From CAVWSM01 sp963757805 (lineage in GTDB: Bacteria > Actinomycetota > Actinomycetes > Jiangellales > Jiangellaceae): a DNA stretch of 64,000 nt. The notes under the pieces are model-generated. The model was not told the origin of the DNA, did no database searches, and saw only the letters and a program-made list of their open reading frames with translations. The translations under genes and the position numbers were made by a program. The stretch spans positions 930,001-994,000 of the forward strand of contig CAVWSM010000006.1 in NCBI GenBank assembly GCA_963757805.1, written 5' to 3'. This document shows positions 40,698 through 49,827 of the stretch, piece after piece (position 1 is the stretch's first letter; the number at the start of each line of letters is the position of its first letter).

Positions 40698-41321
40698 GTG
40701 ACCACCGCGCGCGACCTCCGGATCTGCTTCCTGGGCGCCTCATGGGTTGTGGGCTTCGGCGACCCGAAGGCGCTCGGGTGGGTGGGCCGCGTCGTCGCCC
40801 GGACCGTGGGTTCAGAGCTGGCGTTGACCGCGTACAACTTGGGCATCCGCGGAGAAGGTGTCACCGGACTTGCCACGCGTCTTGTGGCCGAGTGCACGCC
40901 GCGGCTCGCGCCCGCCGACGACGCCAGAGTGGTGCTGCAGACGGGCTCGGACGTTGTCGGTCGGCCGCCTGCCGAGGTGTCGGCCGACATCCTCGCCGTG
41001 GCTGCCGACTGCCGGAGTCGCAGCTGGCGCCCTCTCGTCGTGGGCCTGCCGCCGGTGCTGCATGAGGAGTACGCGACCCCGCTGGCGTCGCTCGATCCGG
41101 TGGTCCGCGACGCCTGCGCGGCTGACGACGTGCCGTTTGTCGGTCTGCAGGACGCCCTATCCCTTAACGAGGACTACGTCGATTCGCTGCGCCGCGGCGA
41201 CGGCAGCCACCCGGACCAGGTTGGCTATGGCCTGATGACCTGGCTGGTCCTGCACGGCGGCTGGTACTCCTGGCTCGGGCTGCCCGAGCCCAAGGTGCCG
41301 CCGGTCCGTCGTGGCGGCTAG
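40698..41321 (+). CDS. SGNH/GDSL-type esterase
   Basis: Small hydrolase of 207 residues. The block I motif is CFLGASWVVGFGDP, with the nucleophile Ser in a GxS context. YNLGIRGEGVTGLATRL and LQTGSDVV correspond to the Gly and Asn blocks (Asn replaced in the second), and GDGSHPDQVGY gives the Asp/His pair. No signal peptide is seen. GTG 40698 begins 11 bp after the haloperoxidase stop, so cotranscription is likely. The ester substrate is unknown. Confidence 0.85.
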   Translation: MTTARDLRICFLGASWVVGFGDPKALGWVGRVVARTVGSELALTAYNLGIRGEGVTGLATRLVAECTPRLAPADDARVVLQTGSDVVGRPPAEVSADILAVAADCRSRSWRPLVVGLPPVLHEEYATPLASLDPVVRDACAADDVPFVGLQDALSLNEDYVDSLRRGDGSHPDQVGYGLMTWLVLHGGWYSWLGLPEPKVPPVRRGG

Positions 41322-41686
41322 GTCGACTCGCCCTCGTCGAGATTGTGGAAGATCCGGAAGAGGTTGCCGGACGGGTCGGAGAACGACGCGTAGCGGATCG
41401 GCGTCAGATCCGTCGGCGGGTCGACGAACGTGACTTGATCGCGGTGGGCAGCGTAGAAGTCGTCGACATTGTCGACCTCGTAGAACCCGCTGGCCTGGCT
41501 GGACGGGTCGGGATCGCTGGCGTCAAGCATGACCTGGACGTCGGAGCCGGGGATCTTCATCGCCACGGTCTCGTCGCCCTCGCGCCAGGCCTCGTCCCAG
41601 CCGAGCTCGTCACGGTAGAACGCCAGCGCTTCGGTGAGGTCTTTCACCGGGTGATAGAGGAAGGTGAGCTTCACGGCAGTGAGCAT
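41318..41686 (-). CDS. VOC-family (glyoxalase-fold) protein
   Basis: A 122-residue protein with the paired beta-alpha-beta-beta-beta units of the vicinal oxygen chelate fold: MLTAVKLTFLYHPVKDLTEA, LAFYRDELGWDEAWREGD, and the C-terminal ASFSDPSGNLFRIFHN. It may bind a metal or a small ligand (resistance and dioxygenase members exist). ATG 41686 is the start. It diverges from the TetR gene over 41 bp and overlaps the end of the esterase gene by four bases. Confidence 0.85.
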   Translation of the reverse strand: MLTAVKLTFLYHPVKDLTEALAFYRDELGWDEAWREGDETVAMKIPGSDVQVMLDASDPDPSSQASGFYEVDNVDDFYAAHRDQVTFVDPPTDLTPIRYASFSDPSGNLFRIFHNLDEGEST

Positions 41687-41727
41687 AATCTGATTACGCC
41701 CGACCGTCAATGGGTTATGATCCGACT

Positions 41728-42258
41728 GTGCGCGAATGGATCCCCATCCCGGGTACGGCCAAGTCCCGCCTGATAGATACGGCGATCGCCCATTTCGAGG
41801 CAAGCGGCTACGACGGTGTCAGCGTCGTCGACCTGGCGGCGGAGGCCGGGGTCACCACCGGCTCGCTATACCACCACTTCCAGTCCAAGCTCGGCCTGTT
41901 CCTGGTAATCCGCGACGAGATGGACAAGCGGATGTTCGAGCGAATGGAAGGTGCCGCCGCGGCTGTGGGAGGGCGTGGACGGCCGGCGGTTCGGGCCGCT
42001 CTACTGGTGAGCTTCGACGCCGCCGTCCGGTTCGGGGTGGCCCGGATCTTGTCCGAGCCGCGGCCCGATGAATCTCCCGATGTGATCGCCGACGTGCTGC
42101 GCCGGATGGTGCCCAGGCGATCCGCCGCCACCACTGCAGCAGTCCTCGCCGCGTCGTGGCGGGCGGCCCTTGCCTCGGTGGCCGGTGGCACATCGGCGGC
42201 GTCGGCCCGTGGTGGCCTCGAGTGGGTCCTGGCCGCCCCCGACGACGCCGCCGCTTGA
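41728..42258 (+). CDS. TetR-family regulator
   Basis: DNA-binding regulator of 176 residues. The N-terminal HTH is clear: KSRLIDTAIAHFEASGYDGV then DLAAEAGVTTGSLYHHF. The rest forms a helical ligand domain of unknown specificity. GTG 41728 gives VREWIPIPGTAKSRL. It is divergent from the VOC gene; the 41-bp spacer contains CATAA and TTATG arms that could form the operator, so the two genes probably form a regulator-target pair. Confidence 0.88.
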   Translation: MREWIPIPGTAKSRLIDTAIAHFEASGYDGVSVVDLAAEAGVTTGSLYHHFQSKLGLFLVIRDEMDKRMFERMEGAAAAVGGRGRPAVRAALLVSFDAAVRFGVARILSEPRPDESPDVIADVLRRMVPRRSAATTAAVLAASWRAALASVAGGTSAASARGGLEWVLAAPDDAAA

Positions 42259-42286
42259 CGCCGCCGCACCGCCGACCCCGGCCTGC

Positions 42287-43198
42287 TCAGGCCCGGCGAA
42301 GGGCGTTGACCCTCTCGCGCACTGCCGGTGCAACCTCTGAAGCGAAAGCCTCGAAGAAGTCGGGGTTGGGGGGCGTCGCCAGGATGAACGTGTCCATGCC
42401 CTGGTCGACCGCAAGCCGGCTCAGCGCGTCTACCCAGTGTTCCGGCGGCCCGACAACTCCTTGGTCCAGGGAGCCGACGGATCCTGCAGGGCTAGGAGCG
42501 AACCCGCCACCCACGTTGAGGACTCTGCGGATTGCCCCAGGATCCCTGCCAGCTCTAGCGGCCGCGTCGTCGATGTCCTGGTTGTGCGAAGACAAGTCGT
42601 CCGGGCCAAAGCGGCCCAGGGAGATCACCCAGCCGTCGGCCTTCGAGCCGATGAGCTTGAGCATCCGCGGGCCGGATGCGCCCACCCAGATGCCGACGTC
42701 GTGGGCGGGACGCGGGCCCGGGTGGACGCCGGAAAGCCAGTAATAGGTGCCGTCTACGCGCGGTGTCCGCTCGTCGCTCCACATGGCCCGTATGACGTCG
42801 ATGGCCTCGGAGGTCGCCGTGACTGCCTGCCCGGGAGTCCGTACGGGCCCGCCCATCGCCCCGATCGCGTCCCAGAACCCCCCGGCCCCAAGGCCCAGCT
42901 CGATCCGGCCTCCGGTCATCAGGTCCAGGCTCGCGATGGACTTCGCGAGCACCGCCGGCGGGCGCATCGGAAGGCTGGCGACGTCCTGGAAGTAGCGGAT
43001 CCGCTCCGTCCGACTGGCTAGCACGCTGATCAGCGTCCACGTATCGAGGAAGCGCCGCTGGTAGGGGTGGTCTTGGATGCCGATGAGGTCGTAACCCAGC
43101 TCGTCCAGCCGCTGCGCCGTGTCGATCAGCTGCTTCCAGTCTTCGGCTGTCGGGATCAGGAAGTAGCCGAACTCGATCGGTCGCCCATGGTCAGCCAT
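42287..43198 (-). CDS. LLM-class F420-dependent oxidoreductase
   Basis: Luciferase-like monooxygenase family protein of 303 residues, intact. The TIM-barrel signature includes LIGIQDHPYQRRFLDTWTLI, SLPMRPPAVLAKSIASLDLM, TGGRIELGLGAGG and VGIWVGASGPRMLKLIGSKA. Members use coenzyme F420 (or FMN) to reduce or oxidise diverse compounds. It is convergent with the TetR gene. No F420 biosynthesis gene is in the window, so the cofactor is inferred from family. Confidence 0.88.
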   Translation of the reverse strand: MADHGRPIEFGYFLIPTAEDWKQLIDTAQRLDELGYDLIGIQDHPYQRRFLDTWTLISVLASRTERIRYFQDVASLPMRPPAVLAKSIASLDLMTGGRIELGLGAGGFWDAIGAMGGPVRTPGQAVTATSEAIDVIRAMWSDERTPRVDGTYYWLSGVHPGPRPAHDVGIWVGASGPRMLKLIGSKADGWVISLGRFGPDDLSSHNQDIDDAAARAGRDPGAIRRVLNVGGGFAPSPAGSVGSLDQGVVGPPEHWVDALSRLAVDQGMDTFILATPPNPDFFEAFASEVAPAVRERVNALRRA

Positions 43199-43448
43199 GT
43201 GATCGCCTCCTGTGATGCATTCATTGCTTTAGCGCAACCTGCCTCGGTGCCCGCGTATGCCGCCGCTGGGATGGGGTTCCTACCCCCGGCGCAACCGGAT
43301 CGCACCGCCCGCTGTGCCACCGGCCCCAGCCAATCGCCGCCCCTTCTCCGCTGTCACCTGAATGCTTGATCACACCCAGAATCCCAGCCAGACAAGGCAC
43401 TTCCGCGCATCAACCCCACGTCTCACACCTCGGCGTGAAGAACCGAGG
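43199..43448. other. Spacer between LLM and DUF222 genes
   Basis: About 250 bases hold the upstream region of the LLM gene and the downstream region of the DUF222 gene. I see no convincing gene, palindrome or RNA here. Confidence 0.6.
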
Positions 43449-44756
43449 TCAGGCCGCGAGGTCGAGGTGCCAGGGGTCGGCCATCAAGTGCAGGACGTGT
43501 TCGGCCTGCAGGGACTCGTCGTCTGGTTCCTCGGGTGGACTCTCACCTGTGTGCGGCCAGCCGGGCAGGTGTGGCAGCGGCTCGACCGTAGTGGTGTAAG
43601 TGCGGCCGAGGGGGCTGGTCATAGTCAGGGTGCCGTCGGCCTGGAGGTTGGTGGTCCAGCCGCCGTGCGTCTTCGCGTTATGGTGCCGGCGACAGAACGT
43701 GGTCAGGTTGCACTCACAGGTCACACCTCGGGGCCATGGAATGTCGTGGTCGGCGTCGCAGCGCCACGCCGGTGCATCGCAGCCGGGCGCCCTGCAGTGC
43801 CGGTCTCGGTCCAGTACGCGTTGGCGCATAGCCTCGGTGGGCCGGTAGCGCCTGCGGTCATGCGAGTGTGGGGCGCCGGTGGCCGCGTCGGTGAGGATGC
43901 GTTCCCAGATGTCGGCGTCGGAGGCCAGCCTGCGGGCCACGCTCGCGGGCACCGGGCCGGCGCCGTCGAGGTCGCCGGGGGCCTCGGACAGCCCGAGGAT
44001 GGTTTGCACCGGCACGGTCAGCCGGACCAGCACGCCGCCCGAGTCGGACTGAGCATCACGGCCGGTGAGCAGGCTGATGGCCGCGTCGAACCGCAACGCG
44101 CCTAACGGAGACTCATCTCCAGCACGGCGCGCCTCGAGGGCCTTGTTGGTGATCGCGGTGTAGGCGGCGGCCAGGTCCTCGGTCGGCCCAAACAGCGATA
44201 GCCAGCCCATCCCGTCCGGACCCGGCTCAAAGTCGGCGCATCGCTCGGTCTGCTTGCGTTCGCGGCGCTGGCGCACCCCGTCGGGGTCGAGCTCGCCGAT
44301 CAGCCGGGCCACCCGGCGACCCAGCTCAGCCACGCTCCACCGCGCCGCCTTCGACGTGAGCTCGGCGTCGACCACCGCGGCGACCGCGTCGTCGCAGCAC
44401 TGTGTCTCCAAGATCAGCCGGCGGGCCTTGGCCAGGGTCAGCCCACCCGCCAGCAGTGCCTCCCGCGCGGCGGGCAGCCGGCCCAGCCCCCACGCAAAGG
44501 ATCCTTTCGCCGACCCGGTGCGGATCGACGCGCCGAGCGCGGCGCCGATCTCCACGGCCGGGTCGAACCCCGGTGGGCAGTTGTCCGGCTCCAGCAGCGG
44601 GCGCACCGCGTCGGCCTGCACCGCGTGTGCCCAGCCGATCAGCCGCTCCGCGGCGACCACCACATCCAGCGCGTCACCGGCGGACAGGCCGGCCGGACCG
44701 GCAGCCGCCGCGGCGATCGCGGCGGCCAGCTCAGCACCGGTCAGGTCTTCGAACAT
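43449..44756 (-). CDS. DUF222/HNH nuclease-like protein (13E12 type)
   Basis: A 435-residue protein with an N-terminal DUF222 domain and a C-terminal HNH motif. DUF222 motifs include VVVAAERLIGWAHAVQADAV and GGLTLAKARRLILETQC. The HNH part reads CRAPGCDAPAWRCDADHDIP and CNLTTFCRRHHNAKTH, with the expected His-Asn-His residues and zinc cysteines. These proteins are repeated in many actinobacterial genomes (the 13E12 family of M. tuberculosis); their role is unproven. ATG 44756 starts MFEDLTGAELA. The frame is intact. Confidence 0.92.
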   Translation of the reverse strand: MFEDLTGAELAAAIAAAAAGPAGLSAGDALDVVVAAERLIGWAHAVQADAVRPLLEPDNCPPGFDPAVEIGAALGASIRTGSAKGSFAWGLGRLPAAREALLAGGLTLAKARRLILETQCCDDAVAAVVDAELTSKAARWSVAELGRRVARLIGELDPDGVRQRRERKQTERCADFEPGPDGMGWLSLFGPTEDLAAAYTAITNKALEARRAGDESPLGALRFDAAISLLTGRDAQSDSGGVLVRLTVPVQTILGLSEAPGDLDGAGPVPASVARRLASDADIWERILTDAATGAPHSHDRRRYRPTEAMRQRVLDRDRHCRAPGCDAPAWRCDADHDIPWPRGVTCECNLTTFCRRHHNAKTHGGWTTNLQADGTLTMTSPLGRTYTTTVEPLPHLPGWPHTGESPPEEPDDESLQAEHVLHLMADPWHLDLAA

Positions 44757-45349
44757 ACGTCCAGAGTAGCAGGTCAGGCCACTAAATGCAGCCACTTGTG
44801 CATGAGTTTCTGGCCGCTTTGAGGTGGCGACAAGGCACTCGGGTAACTGGCTACCGCCGAGCCAACATGGTCCTCAAAGAGGCAGGGAACGCGCGAACGC
44901 TGGTGCGGCAAACGGGCGGCCGCCTTAGTCGACCGGCGCACCTTCCATCCCTGCATCATGAAGAGCGGCTCGAACTCCTACCGGCTTCGCACGACCCGAG
45001 CCGCCCAAAGAGCAACAACAGCAAGATCAACTCAACCAACGAGTCAAGAACGGGCGGGGCCCAGTTCAAGCCATCACGGTGGGCCAAATCGAGTTGATGT
45101 TTCAGGAACCGGCCAACCGAGAACCGGAGCGCTCCATGATCCAAGGATCTACACACAGCTCCGGACACAACCCCTGAACGGCGCCTCGATGCGACGCCCT
45201 CCACCGATCAGACGTCCCACTCGCCCCTGGCACGGATGGCACAAGGACGTCGGCGGCAGCGAACCACCCAAGCCAGCGCCAATCCCGACCTCAAAGCGCG
45301 AAGAGCCCCCTCACCCGCGTACGCTGGAACGTCCGAATGTCAGTCGCCA
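44757..45349. other. 593-base stretch without a recognised gene
   Basis: Open frames in this stretch show no family motif, ribosome site or usable start. The only structure noted is a pair of arms, ATCAACTC (45026-45033) and GAGTTGAT (45091-45098), a weak potential hairpin. It presumably contains the promoters of the DUF222 gene and of helD. Confidence 0.55.
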
Positions 45350-47590
45350 ATGGGGGTCGGGGTCAGCGTGGGCGATCCGGTCGCCGAGGAGCAGGAGCAT
45401 CTCGACCGCCTCTATGCCCGGCTCGACCAGCTGCGTGCCCGCAGCTCACGCGCGCTGAGCGACGTTCGCCGATCCGGTGCGGTCGGCACTCCGCAGAACC
45501 GCTCCGAGCGGGACGCGATGGACGCCTTCTACTCCGGGCGCCTGTCCAGCCTCAACGGTGCGGAATACCGACTCTGCTTCGGCCGGCTCGATCTCGAGCC
45601 AGCTGAGACGCGGCACATCGGGCGCATCGGCCTGTCCGACGATCACCAAGAACAGCTGCTCGTCGACTGGCGGGCGCCCGCGGCCCAGCCGTTCTACCAG
45701 GCCACCGCTGCGCACCCCATGGGCGTCGTGCGCCGCCGGCACCTGTCGACGCACGGTCGCACCGTGACCGGCATCGAGGACGAGATCTTCGACCTGGCTG
45801 CCATCGACCCCACCGAGCGCGAGTCGCTCCGGGGCGAGGCCGCACTAATGGCCGCCGTCACGGAAGCGCGTACGGGCCGGATGCGCGACATCGTTGCCAC
45901 CTTGCAGGCCGAGCAGGACCGCATCGTCCGCGCCGACCTGCCGGGCATCCTCGTTGTCCAGGGCGGCCCGGGCACTGGCAAGACCGCGGTGGCGCTGCAC
46001 CGCGCGGCCTACCTGCTCTACACCTACCGAGACCGACTCGCGGGCCGCGGTGTGCTCGTCGTCGGTCCGAGCGACCGGTTCCTCCGCTACATCTCCCAGG
46101 TCCTTCCCTCGCTCGGGGAGACCGACGTCGTCATGGCAACGCCGGCGGCGCTGTACGCCGATGTCGAGGCAACGGCTAACGAGCCCGAGCACATCGCTGC
46201 GCTCAAGGGCGACCTGCGCATGGCCCGCGTCATTGCCACGGCCGTACGGGCAAGGCAGCGCGTGCCCCGCCGAGTCGTACGGATGAACGTCGACGGCAGC
46301 ACTGTGTCCCTCGACCCATCGGTAGTCCACGCCGCACGACGGCAGGCACGCGCCTCCCGGCGGCCGCACAATGTCGCCCGCGAGATCTTTCTCGTCGCGC
46401 TGCTCGACGATCTCGTCGAGCGGTTGGCCGAGGCCCGCGGGGTCGACGTCACCGAGAGCCGCCGCCCCGTCCTGCTTGAAGACCTGCGCTCCTCACGCGA
46501 CGTGCGCCGCGAGCTCAACCTGCTGTGGATGCCGGTGACCCCGCAGCGGCTGCTTGCCGATCTGTACGCCGACCGCCGGCGCCTCGACAATGCGGCACGG
46601 GGCAAGCTGACGCCCGAGGAGCGCGACCTGCTGGCTCGCGAGCGCGGGTCCGCCTGGACACAGGCCGACGTGCCGCTGCTCGACGAGGCCGCGCGGTTGC
46701 TCGGAGAGGACGACACCGCGGCGCGGTTGGACGAGGCGCGGCGGGCCGCGGAGCGCGCCGCCGAGCTCGCCTATGCCCGCGAGGTGCAGCAGCTGTCCGG
46801 CGTGCCGAGTGAGGTCGTGTCAGCCGAGGCACTGGCAGAGCGTTACGCCGGGTCCGGGCCAGCACTCTCGGTGGCAGACCGCGCGTCGACCGACAGGTCA
46901 TGGCGGTTCGGGCACATCGTTGTCGACGAGGCCCAGGAGCTCTCGCCGATGATGTGGCGGATGCTGCTACGACGTGGGCCGTCCGGGTCGATGACGGTCG
47001 TCGGCGACGTCTCCCAGACCGGTTCGCTGGCGGGCGCGTCGACGTGGGCTGAGGTGCTCGACCAGGTGGCGCCCGGCAAGTGGCGAGTTGAAGAGCTCAC
47101 CGTCAACTACCGCACACCGGAGCGCATCATGGCGCTCGCCCGCCAGGTCGTGCGCGAGGCCGGGGAGGCGCTCCCGGTGACCCGCTCCGTGCGCGAAGGT
47201 GAACATGACCCCGTCGTGCTCGCCACCGATCCGGCCAGCCTCGTCGACACCGTGGTCACGCGCGCAAAGACCGACCTCGCCGCTGCGACCGATGGGCGCG
47301 TGGCTGTGGTGGTCCCAGTCACGCTGCTCGACGAGCTCCTGGCTGCGCTGCAGGCCGCGCTGGGCAAGGAAATCGTCGGAGATGCCACCCGGGACGACAC
47401 GCCGCTCACTGTGCTCACGCCGGTCGAGGCCAAGGGCCTGGAGTTCGATGCGGTGATCGTGGCCGAGCCGGCCGCCTTGATCGACGCCGACCGGCGCGGA
47501 GTGCACGACCTCTATGTCGCGCTGACCCGCCCGACGCAACGGTTGTCCGTGATCCACACCGGAAAGCTGCCCGCCGGCATCACCGCGTGA
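45350..47590 (+). CDS. helD: HelD-type RNA polymerase-recycling ATPase
   Basis: Superfamily I helicase-like ATPase that releases stalled RNA polymerase; some actinobacterial members protect against rifamycins. The protein has about 746 residues: a coiled N-terminal arm (EEQEHLDRLYARLDQLRARS), a SHxAP-like substrate domain (DHQEQLLVDWRAPAAQPFYQ), Walker A QGGPGTGKTAVALHRAAYLL, motif II HIVVDEAQELSPMMW, GDVSQTGSLAGAS, VNYRTPERIMALA (motif IV/V), and VLTPVEAKGLEFDAVIV. ATG 45350 is a moderate choice; GTG 45368 is possible. The frame is intact. Confidence 0.93.
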   Translation: MGVGVSVGDPVAEEQEHLDRLYARLDQLRARSSRALSDVRRSGAVGTPQNRSERDAMDAFYSGRLSSLNGAEYRLCFGRLDLEPAETRHIGRIGLSDDHQEQLLVDWRAPAAQPFYQATAAHPMGVVRRRHLSTHGRTVTGIEDEIFDLAAIDPTERESLRGEAALMAAVTEARTGRMRDIVATLQAEQDRIVRADLPGILVVQGGPGTGKTAVALHRAAYLLYTYRDRLAGRGVLVVGPSDRFLRYISQVLPSLGETDVVMATPAALYADVEATANEPEHIAALKGDLRMARVIATAVRARQRVPRRVVRMNVDGSTVSLDPSVVHAARRQARASRRPHNVAREIFLVALLDDLVERLAEARGVDVTESRRPVLLEDLRSSRDVRRELNLLWMPVTPQRLLADLYADRRRLDNAARGKLTPEERDLLARERGSAWTQADVPLLDEAARLLGEDDTAARLDEARRAAERAAELAYAREVQQLSGVPSEVVSAEALAERYAGSGPALSVADRASTDRSWRFGHIVVDEAQELSPMMWRMLLRRGPSGSMTVVGDVSQTGSLAGASTWAEVLDQVAPGKWRVEELTVNYRTPERIMALARQVVREAGEALPVTRSVREGEHDPVVLATDPASLVDTVVTRAKTDLAAATDGRVAVVVPVTLLDELLAALQAALGKEIVGDATRDDTPLTVLTPVEAKGLEFDAVIVAEPAALIDADRRGVHDLYVALTRPTQRLSVIHTGKLPAGITA

Positions 47591-47595
47591 CCGCG

Positions 47596-48561
47596 TCAGA
47601 GCCTGAAGACAACCTTGCCGAACAGCTCACCGGAAGCCATGGCAGCAAAGCCCTCTCGTGCCTCGGACAGAGGGAGCACCCGGTCGATGACTGGCCGCAC
47701 TCCCGTGCGCGCACATACAGAACTCAACCGGGCGAGCTCATCACGGTTGCCCATCGTCGACCCAATGACGCTCACCTGCGTGAAGTAGATGCGCGCCAGC
47801 TCCGTCTGCGCGACGCGGCCACTCGTCGCTCCGGCGACCACCACCCTGCCCCCCGGCCGCACAGCTTTGAAGGAGTGGTCCCACGTCGCCGCACCAACGG
47901 TCTCCATGACCGCGTCAACGCGCTCCGGCAGCCGAGCGCCGGTCGGGAAAGCCTGATCTGCTCCGAGCTCGACCGCCCGTGCACCCTTCTTATCGTCGCG
48001 ACTCGTGACCCACACGCGATAGCCAGCGGCGGATCCCAGCACGACGAGCGCCGTGGCCACGCCACCACCCGCGCCCTGCACGAGGATCGTGCCACCCGGC
48101 TGAACGCCACTGTTCGTGAAGAGCATGCGGTACGCGGTGAGCCAGGCAACCGGCAAGCAGGCGGCCTCCTCGAAGGACAGCTCGGCCGGCTTGGGGATCA
48201 GGTTGCCCCGAGGCACGACTACCTGCTCGGCCATCGTGCCCTGGTGCAGCTCGGACAGCAGCGTTCGCTTCGGGTCGTACGTCTCATCGCCCTTCCACCC
48301 CGGAGAAGGGATCACCGCGTGCACCACGACCTCGTTGCCATCGTCGTCGACACCAGCCGCGTCGGCGCCGAGGATCATCGGGAGCTGCTCGGGCCGCAGG
48401 CCAACACCACGCAGCGACCAGATGTCGTGCTGATTGAGCGCCGCCGCGCGTACGTGCACGCGGGACCAGCCGTCGGGCACCTCCGGCTCCGGCCGCTCAC
48501 CGACCACCAGCCCGGCGAGGGGGTTGTCCGGGTCGAAGCTCTGGGCGTAGGCAGCCAGCAT
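47596..48561 (-). CDS. MDR-family NAD(P)-dependent oxidoreductase (quinone reductase-like)
   Basis: Medium-chain dehydrogenase/reductase of 321 residues, intact. VPDGWSRVHVRAAALNQHDI, LGADAAGVDDDG, the domain border SFEEAACLPVAWLTAYRMLF and the nucleotide loop LVQGAGGGVATALVVLGSAA mark the family. The structural-zinc cysteines are absent, which fits the zinc-free quinone oxidoreductase branch. ATG 48561 (MLAAYAQSFDPDNPLAG) is the start. It lies 10 bp after the sodX gene on the same strand, so it may be cotranscribed with it. Confidence 0.88.
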   Translation of the reverse strand: MLAAYAQSFDPDNPLAGLVVGERPEPEVPDGWSRVHVRAAALNQHDIWSLRGVGLRPEQLPMILGADAAGVDDDGNEVVVHAVIPSPGWKGDETYDPKRTLLSELHQGTMAEQVVVPRGNLIPKPAELSFEEAACLPVAWLTAYRMLFTNSGVQPGGTILVQGAGGGVATALVVLGSAAGYRVWVTSRDDKKGARAVELGADQAFPTGARLPERVDAVMETVGAATWDHSFKAVRPGGRVVVAGATSGRVAQTELARIYFTQVSVIGSTMGNRDELARLSSVCARTGVRPVIDRVLPLSEAREGFAAMASGELFGKVVFRL

Positions 48562-48571
48562 GTCCGGCACC

Positions 48572-48883
48572 CTATCGACGTCGTACGTGACGACGCCGTG
48601 GCGGCCACAGGCGCAGGCGCACCACGCCAAGCACGTCGGCGTCGGGGATCGCGCCAACCAGCCAGGAGTCCACGCCCTCGGCCGGGTTGTCACGCTCGAC
48701 CCACCAGCCCTCGGGCTCGCGGCGCGTGACTCGCTTGATTGCCAATCCGTCGCGCTCTGGAAGCCGTACGACGACGACATCGCCAGGGCGCGGTGTCCGG
48801 CCGTACGACACGAGCAAGCGGTCCCCGTCGTGCAGCGAAGGCAGCATCGAGCGGCCACGTACGACGGCCATGCCCAGACGCAC
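48572..48883 (-). CDS. sodX: Ni-SOD maturation protease (S24/S26 signal-peptidase-like)
   Basis: Small serine protease of the signal-peptidase fold, about 103 residues. Catalytic Ser12 is in RGRSMLPSLHDGDRLLV and Lys50 in GLAIKRV, the Ser/Lys dyad. PGDVVVVRLPERDG is the conserved second box. Such proteases next to sodN remove the Ni-SOD propeptide so that the N-terminal His can bind nickel. GTG 48883 keeps the entire fold. It is divergent from sodN across about 90 bp, the usual pairing. Confidence 0.88.
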   Translation of the reverse strand: MRLGMAVVRGRSMLPSLHDGDRLLVSYGRTPRPGDVVVVRLPERDGLAIKRVTRREPEGWWVERDNPAEGVDSWLVGAIPDADVLGVVRLRLWPPRRRHVRRR

Positions 48884-48976
48884 CGGCGCCTCCTGCTGCG
48901 GTGGGGTTCGGGAGTAGTGTCCCCGGGTAGTTACCTCGTGTCGCCCCTCCCACGACTGTGACGAAAGGACGATCGC

Positions 48977-49381
48977 ATGCTCTCGCGGCTGTTTGCTCCC
49001 TCGGTGGAAGTGTCTGCGCACTGCGACCTGCCCTGTGGCGTCTATGACCCCGCGCAGGCCCGCATCGAGGCCCAGTCGGTCAAGGCCATCATCGAGAAGT
49101 ACAACGCGTCGGACGACGACGTGTTCAGGGCACGCGCACTGTTCATCAAGGAGGAGCGCTCCGAGCTCGTGAAGCACCACCTGTGGGTGCTCTGGACCGA
49201 CTACTTCAAGCCGCCGCACTTCGAGAAGTACCCACAGCTGCACCAGCTCTTCAACGAAGCGACCAAGCTGGCCGGTGCTGCCGGAGGTAAGGGCTCCGTC
49301 GACGTTGCCAAGGCTGACGAGCTGCTCGGCAAGATCGACGAGATTGCCGAGATCTTCTGGGAGACCAAGCAGGCCGCCTGA
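48977..49381 (+). CDS. sodN: Nickel superoxide dismutase
   Basis: Dismutes superoxide in the cytosol using nickel. The 134-residue precursor has a 14-residue propeptide (MLSRLFAPSVEVSA), then the nickel hook HCDLPCGVYDP: His15, Cys16 and Cys20 of the precursor become His1, Cys2 and Cys6 of the mature enzyme, and Tyr23 is also conserved. A helical bundle follows (HHLWVLWTDYFKPPHFEKYP). AAAGGA lies upstream of ATG 48977. No Fe- or Mn-type SOD is in the window. The divergent sodX should perform cleavage. Confidence 0.97.
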   Translation: MLSRLFAPSVEVSAHCDLPCGVYDPAQARIEAQSVKAIIEKYNASDDDVFRARALFIKEERSELVKHHLWVLWTDYFKPPHFEKYPQLHQLFNEATKLAGAAGGKGSVDVAKADELLGKIDEIAEIFWETKQAA

Positions 49382-49401
49382 CGCGCGCCGTACCTCCGTA
49401 C

Positions 49402-49827
49402 ATGCCCCACCACCCATACGCCGAGCGCGACGACCTGGAGCGCCGCGAGGGCGCGCGTGCCGACCGCGTGACGTTGCGCCTGCCAGCTGACAGCGCCTAC
49501 GTCGCGGTCCTGCGCACCGCGACGGCCGGCCTGGCGGCGCGCAGCAACTTCACCCTCGACGAGATCGAGGACCTGCGCATCGCGGTCGACGAAGCCTGCG
49601 CGTTGCTGCTGCCGCGCGCCCGCCCCGGGTCGGCATTCGACTGCACTTTCGACGTCGGCAACGTTGACCTCGCGATCGTCGTGGCTGTCGATAGCGAGGA
49701 CCCGCGGCCGCCGCGAACGGATACGTTCGCGTGGGCGGTGCTGACGGCACTCGCGGGAAAGGTGGAGGCGAGTGCGACGGATCAGCGGGTCGAGATCCGC
49801 ATGCACAAGACGCGCGGGGCAGCGTGA
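49402..49827 (+). CDS. rsbW: RsbW-like anti-sigma factor kinase
   Basis: GHKL-fold serine kinase that binds and inhibits a SigB/F-type sigma factor. The 141-residue protein has the ATP-site helix DEIEDLRIAVDEACALLL (N-box region) and a compact C-terminal half; the G1 glycine box is weak, as in several actinobacterial members. ATG 49402 lies 20 bp after sodN. Its stop overlaps the sigF start (GTGA at 49824-49827), so inhibitor and sigma factor are translationally coupled. No anti-anti-sigma gene is adjacent. Confidence 0.9.
   Translation: MPHHPYAERDDLERREGARADRVTLRLPADSAYVAVLRTATAGLAARSNFTLDEIEDLRIAVDEACALLLPRARPGSAFDCTFDVGNVDLAIVVAVDSEDPRPPRTDTFAWAVLTALAGKVEASATDQRVEIRMHKTRGAA

Noticed and set aside
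43449..44756. DUF222/HNH gene as an insertion sequence or homing element
   Set aside because: No terminal repeats, target duplication or transposase was seen; such genes are common chromosomal paralogs in actinobacteria.
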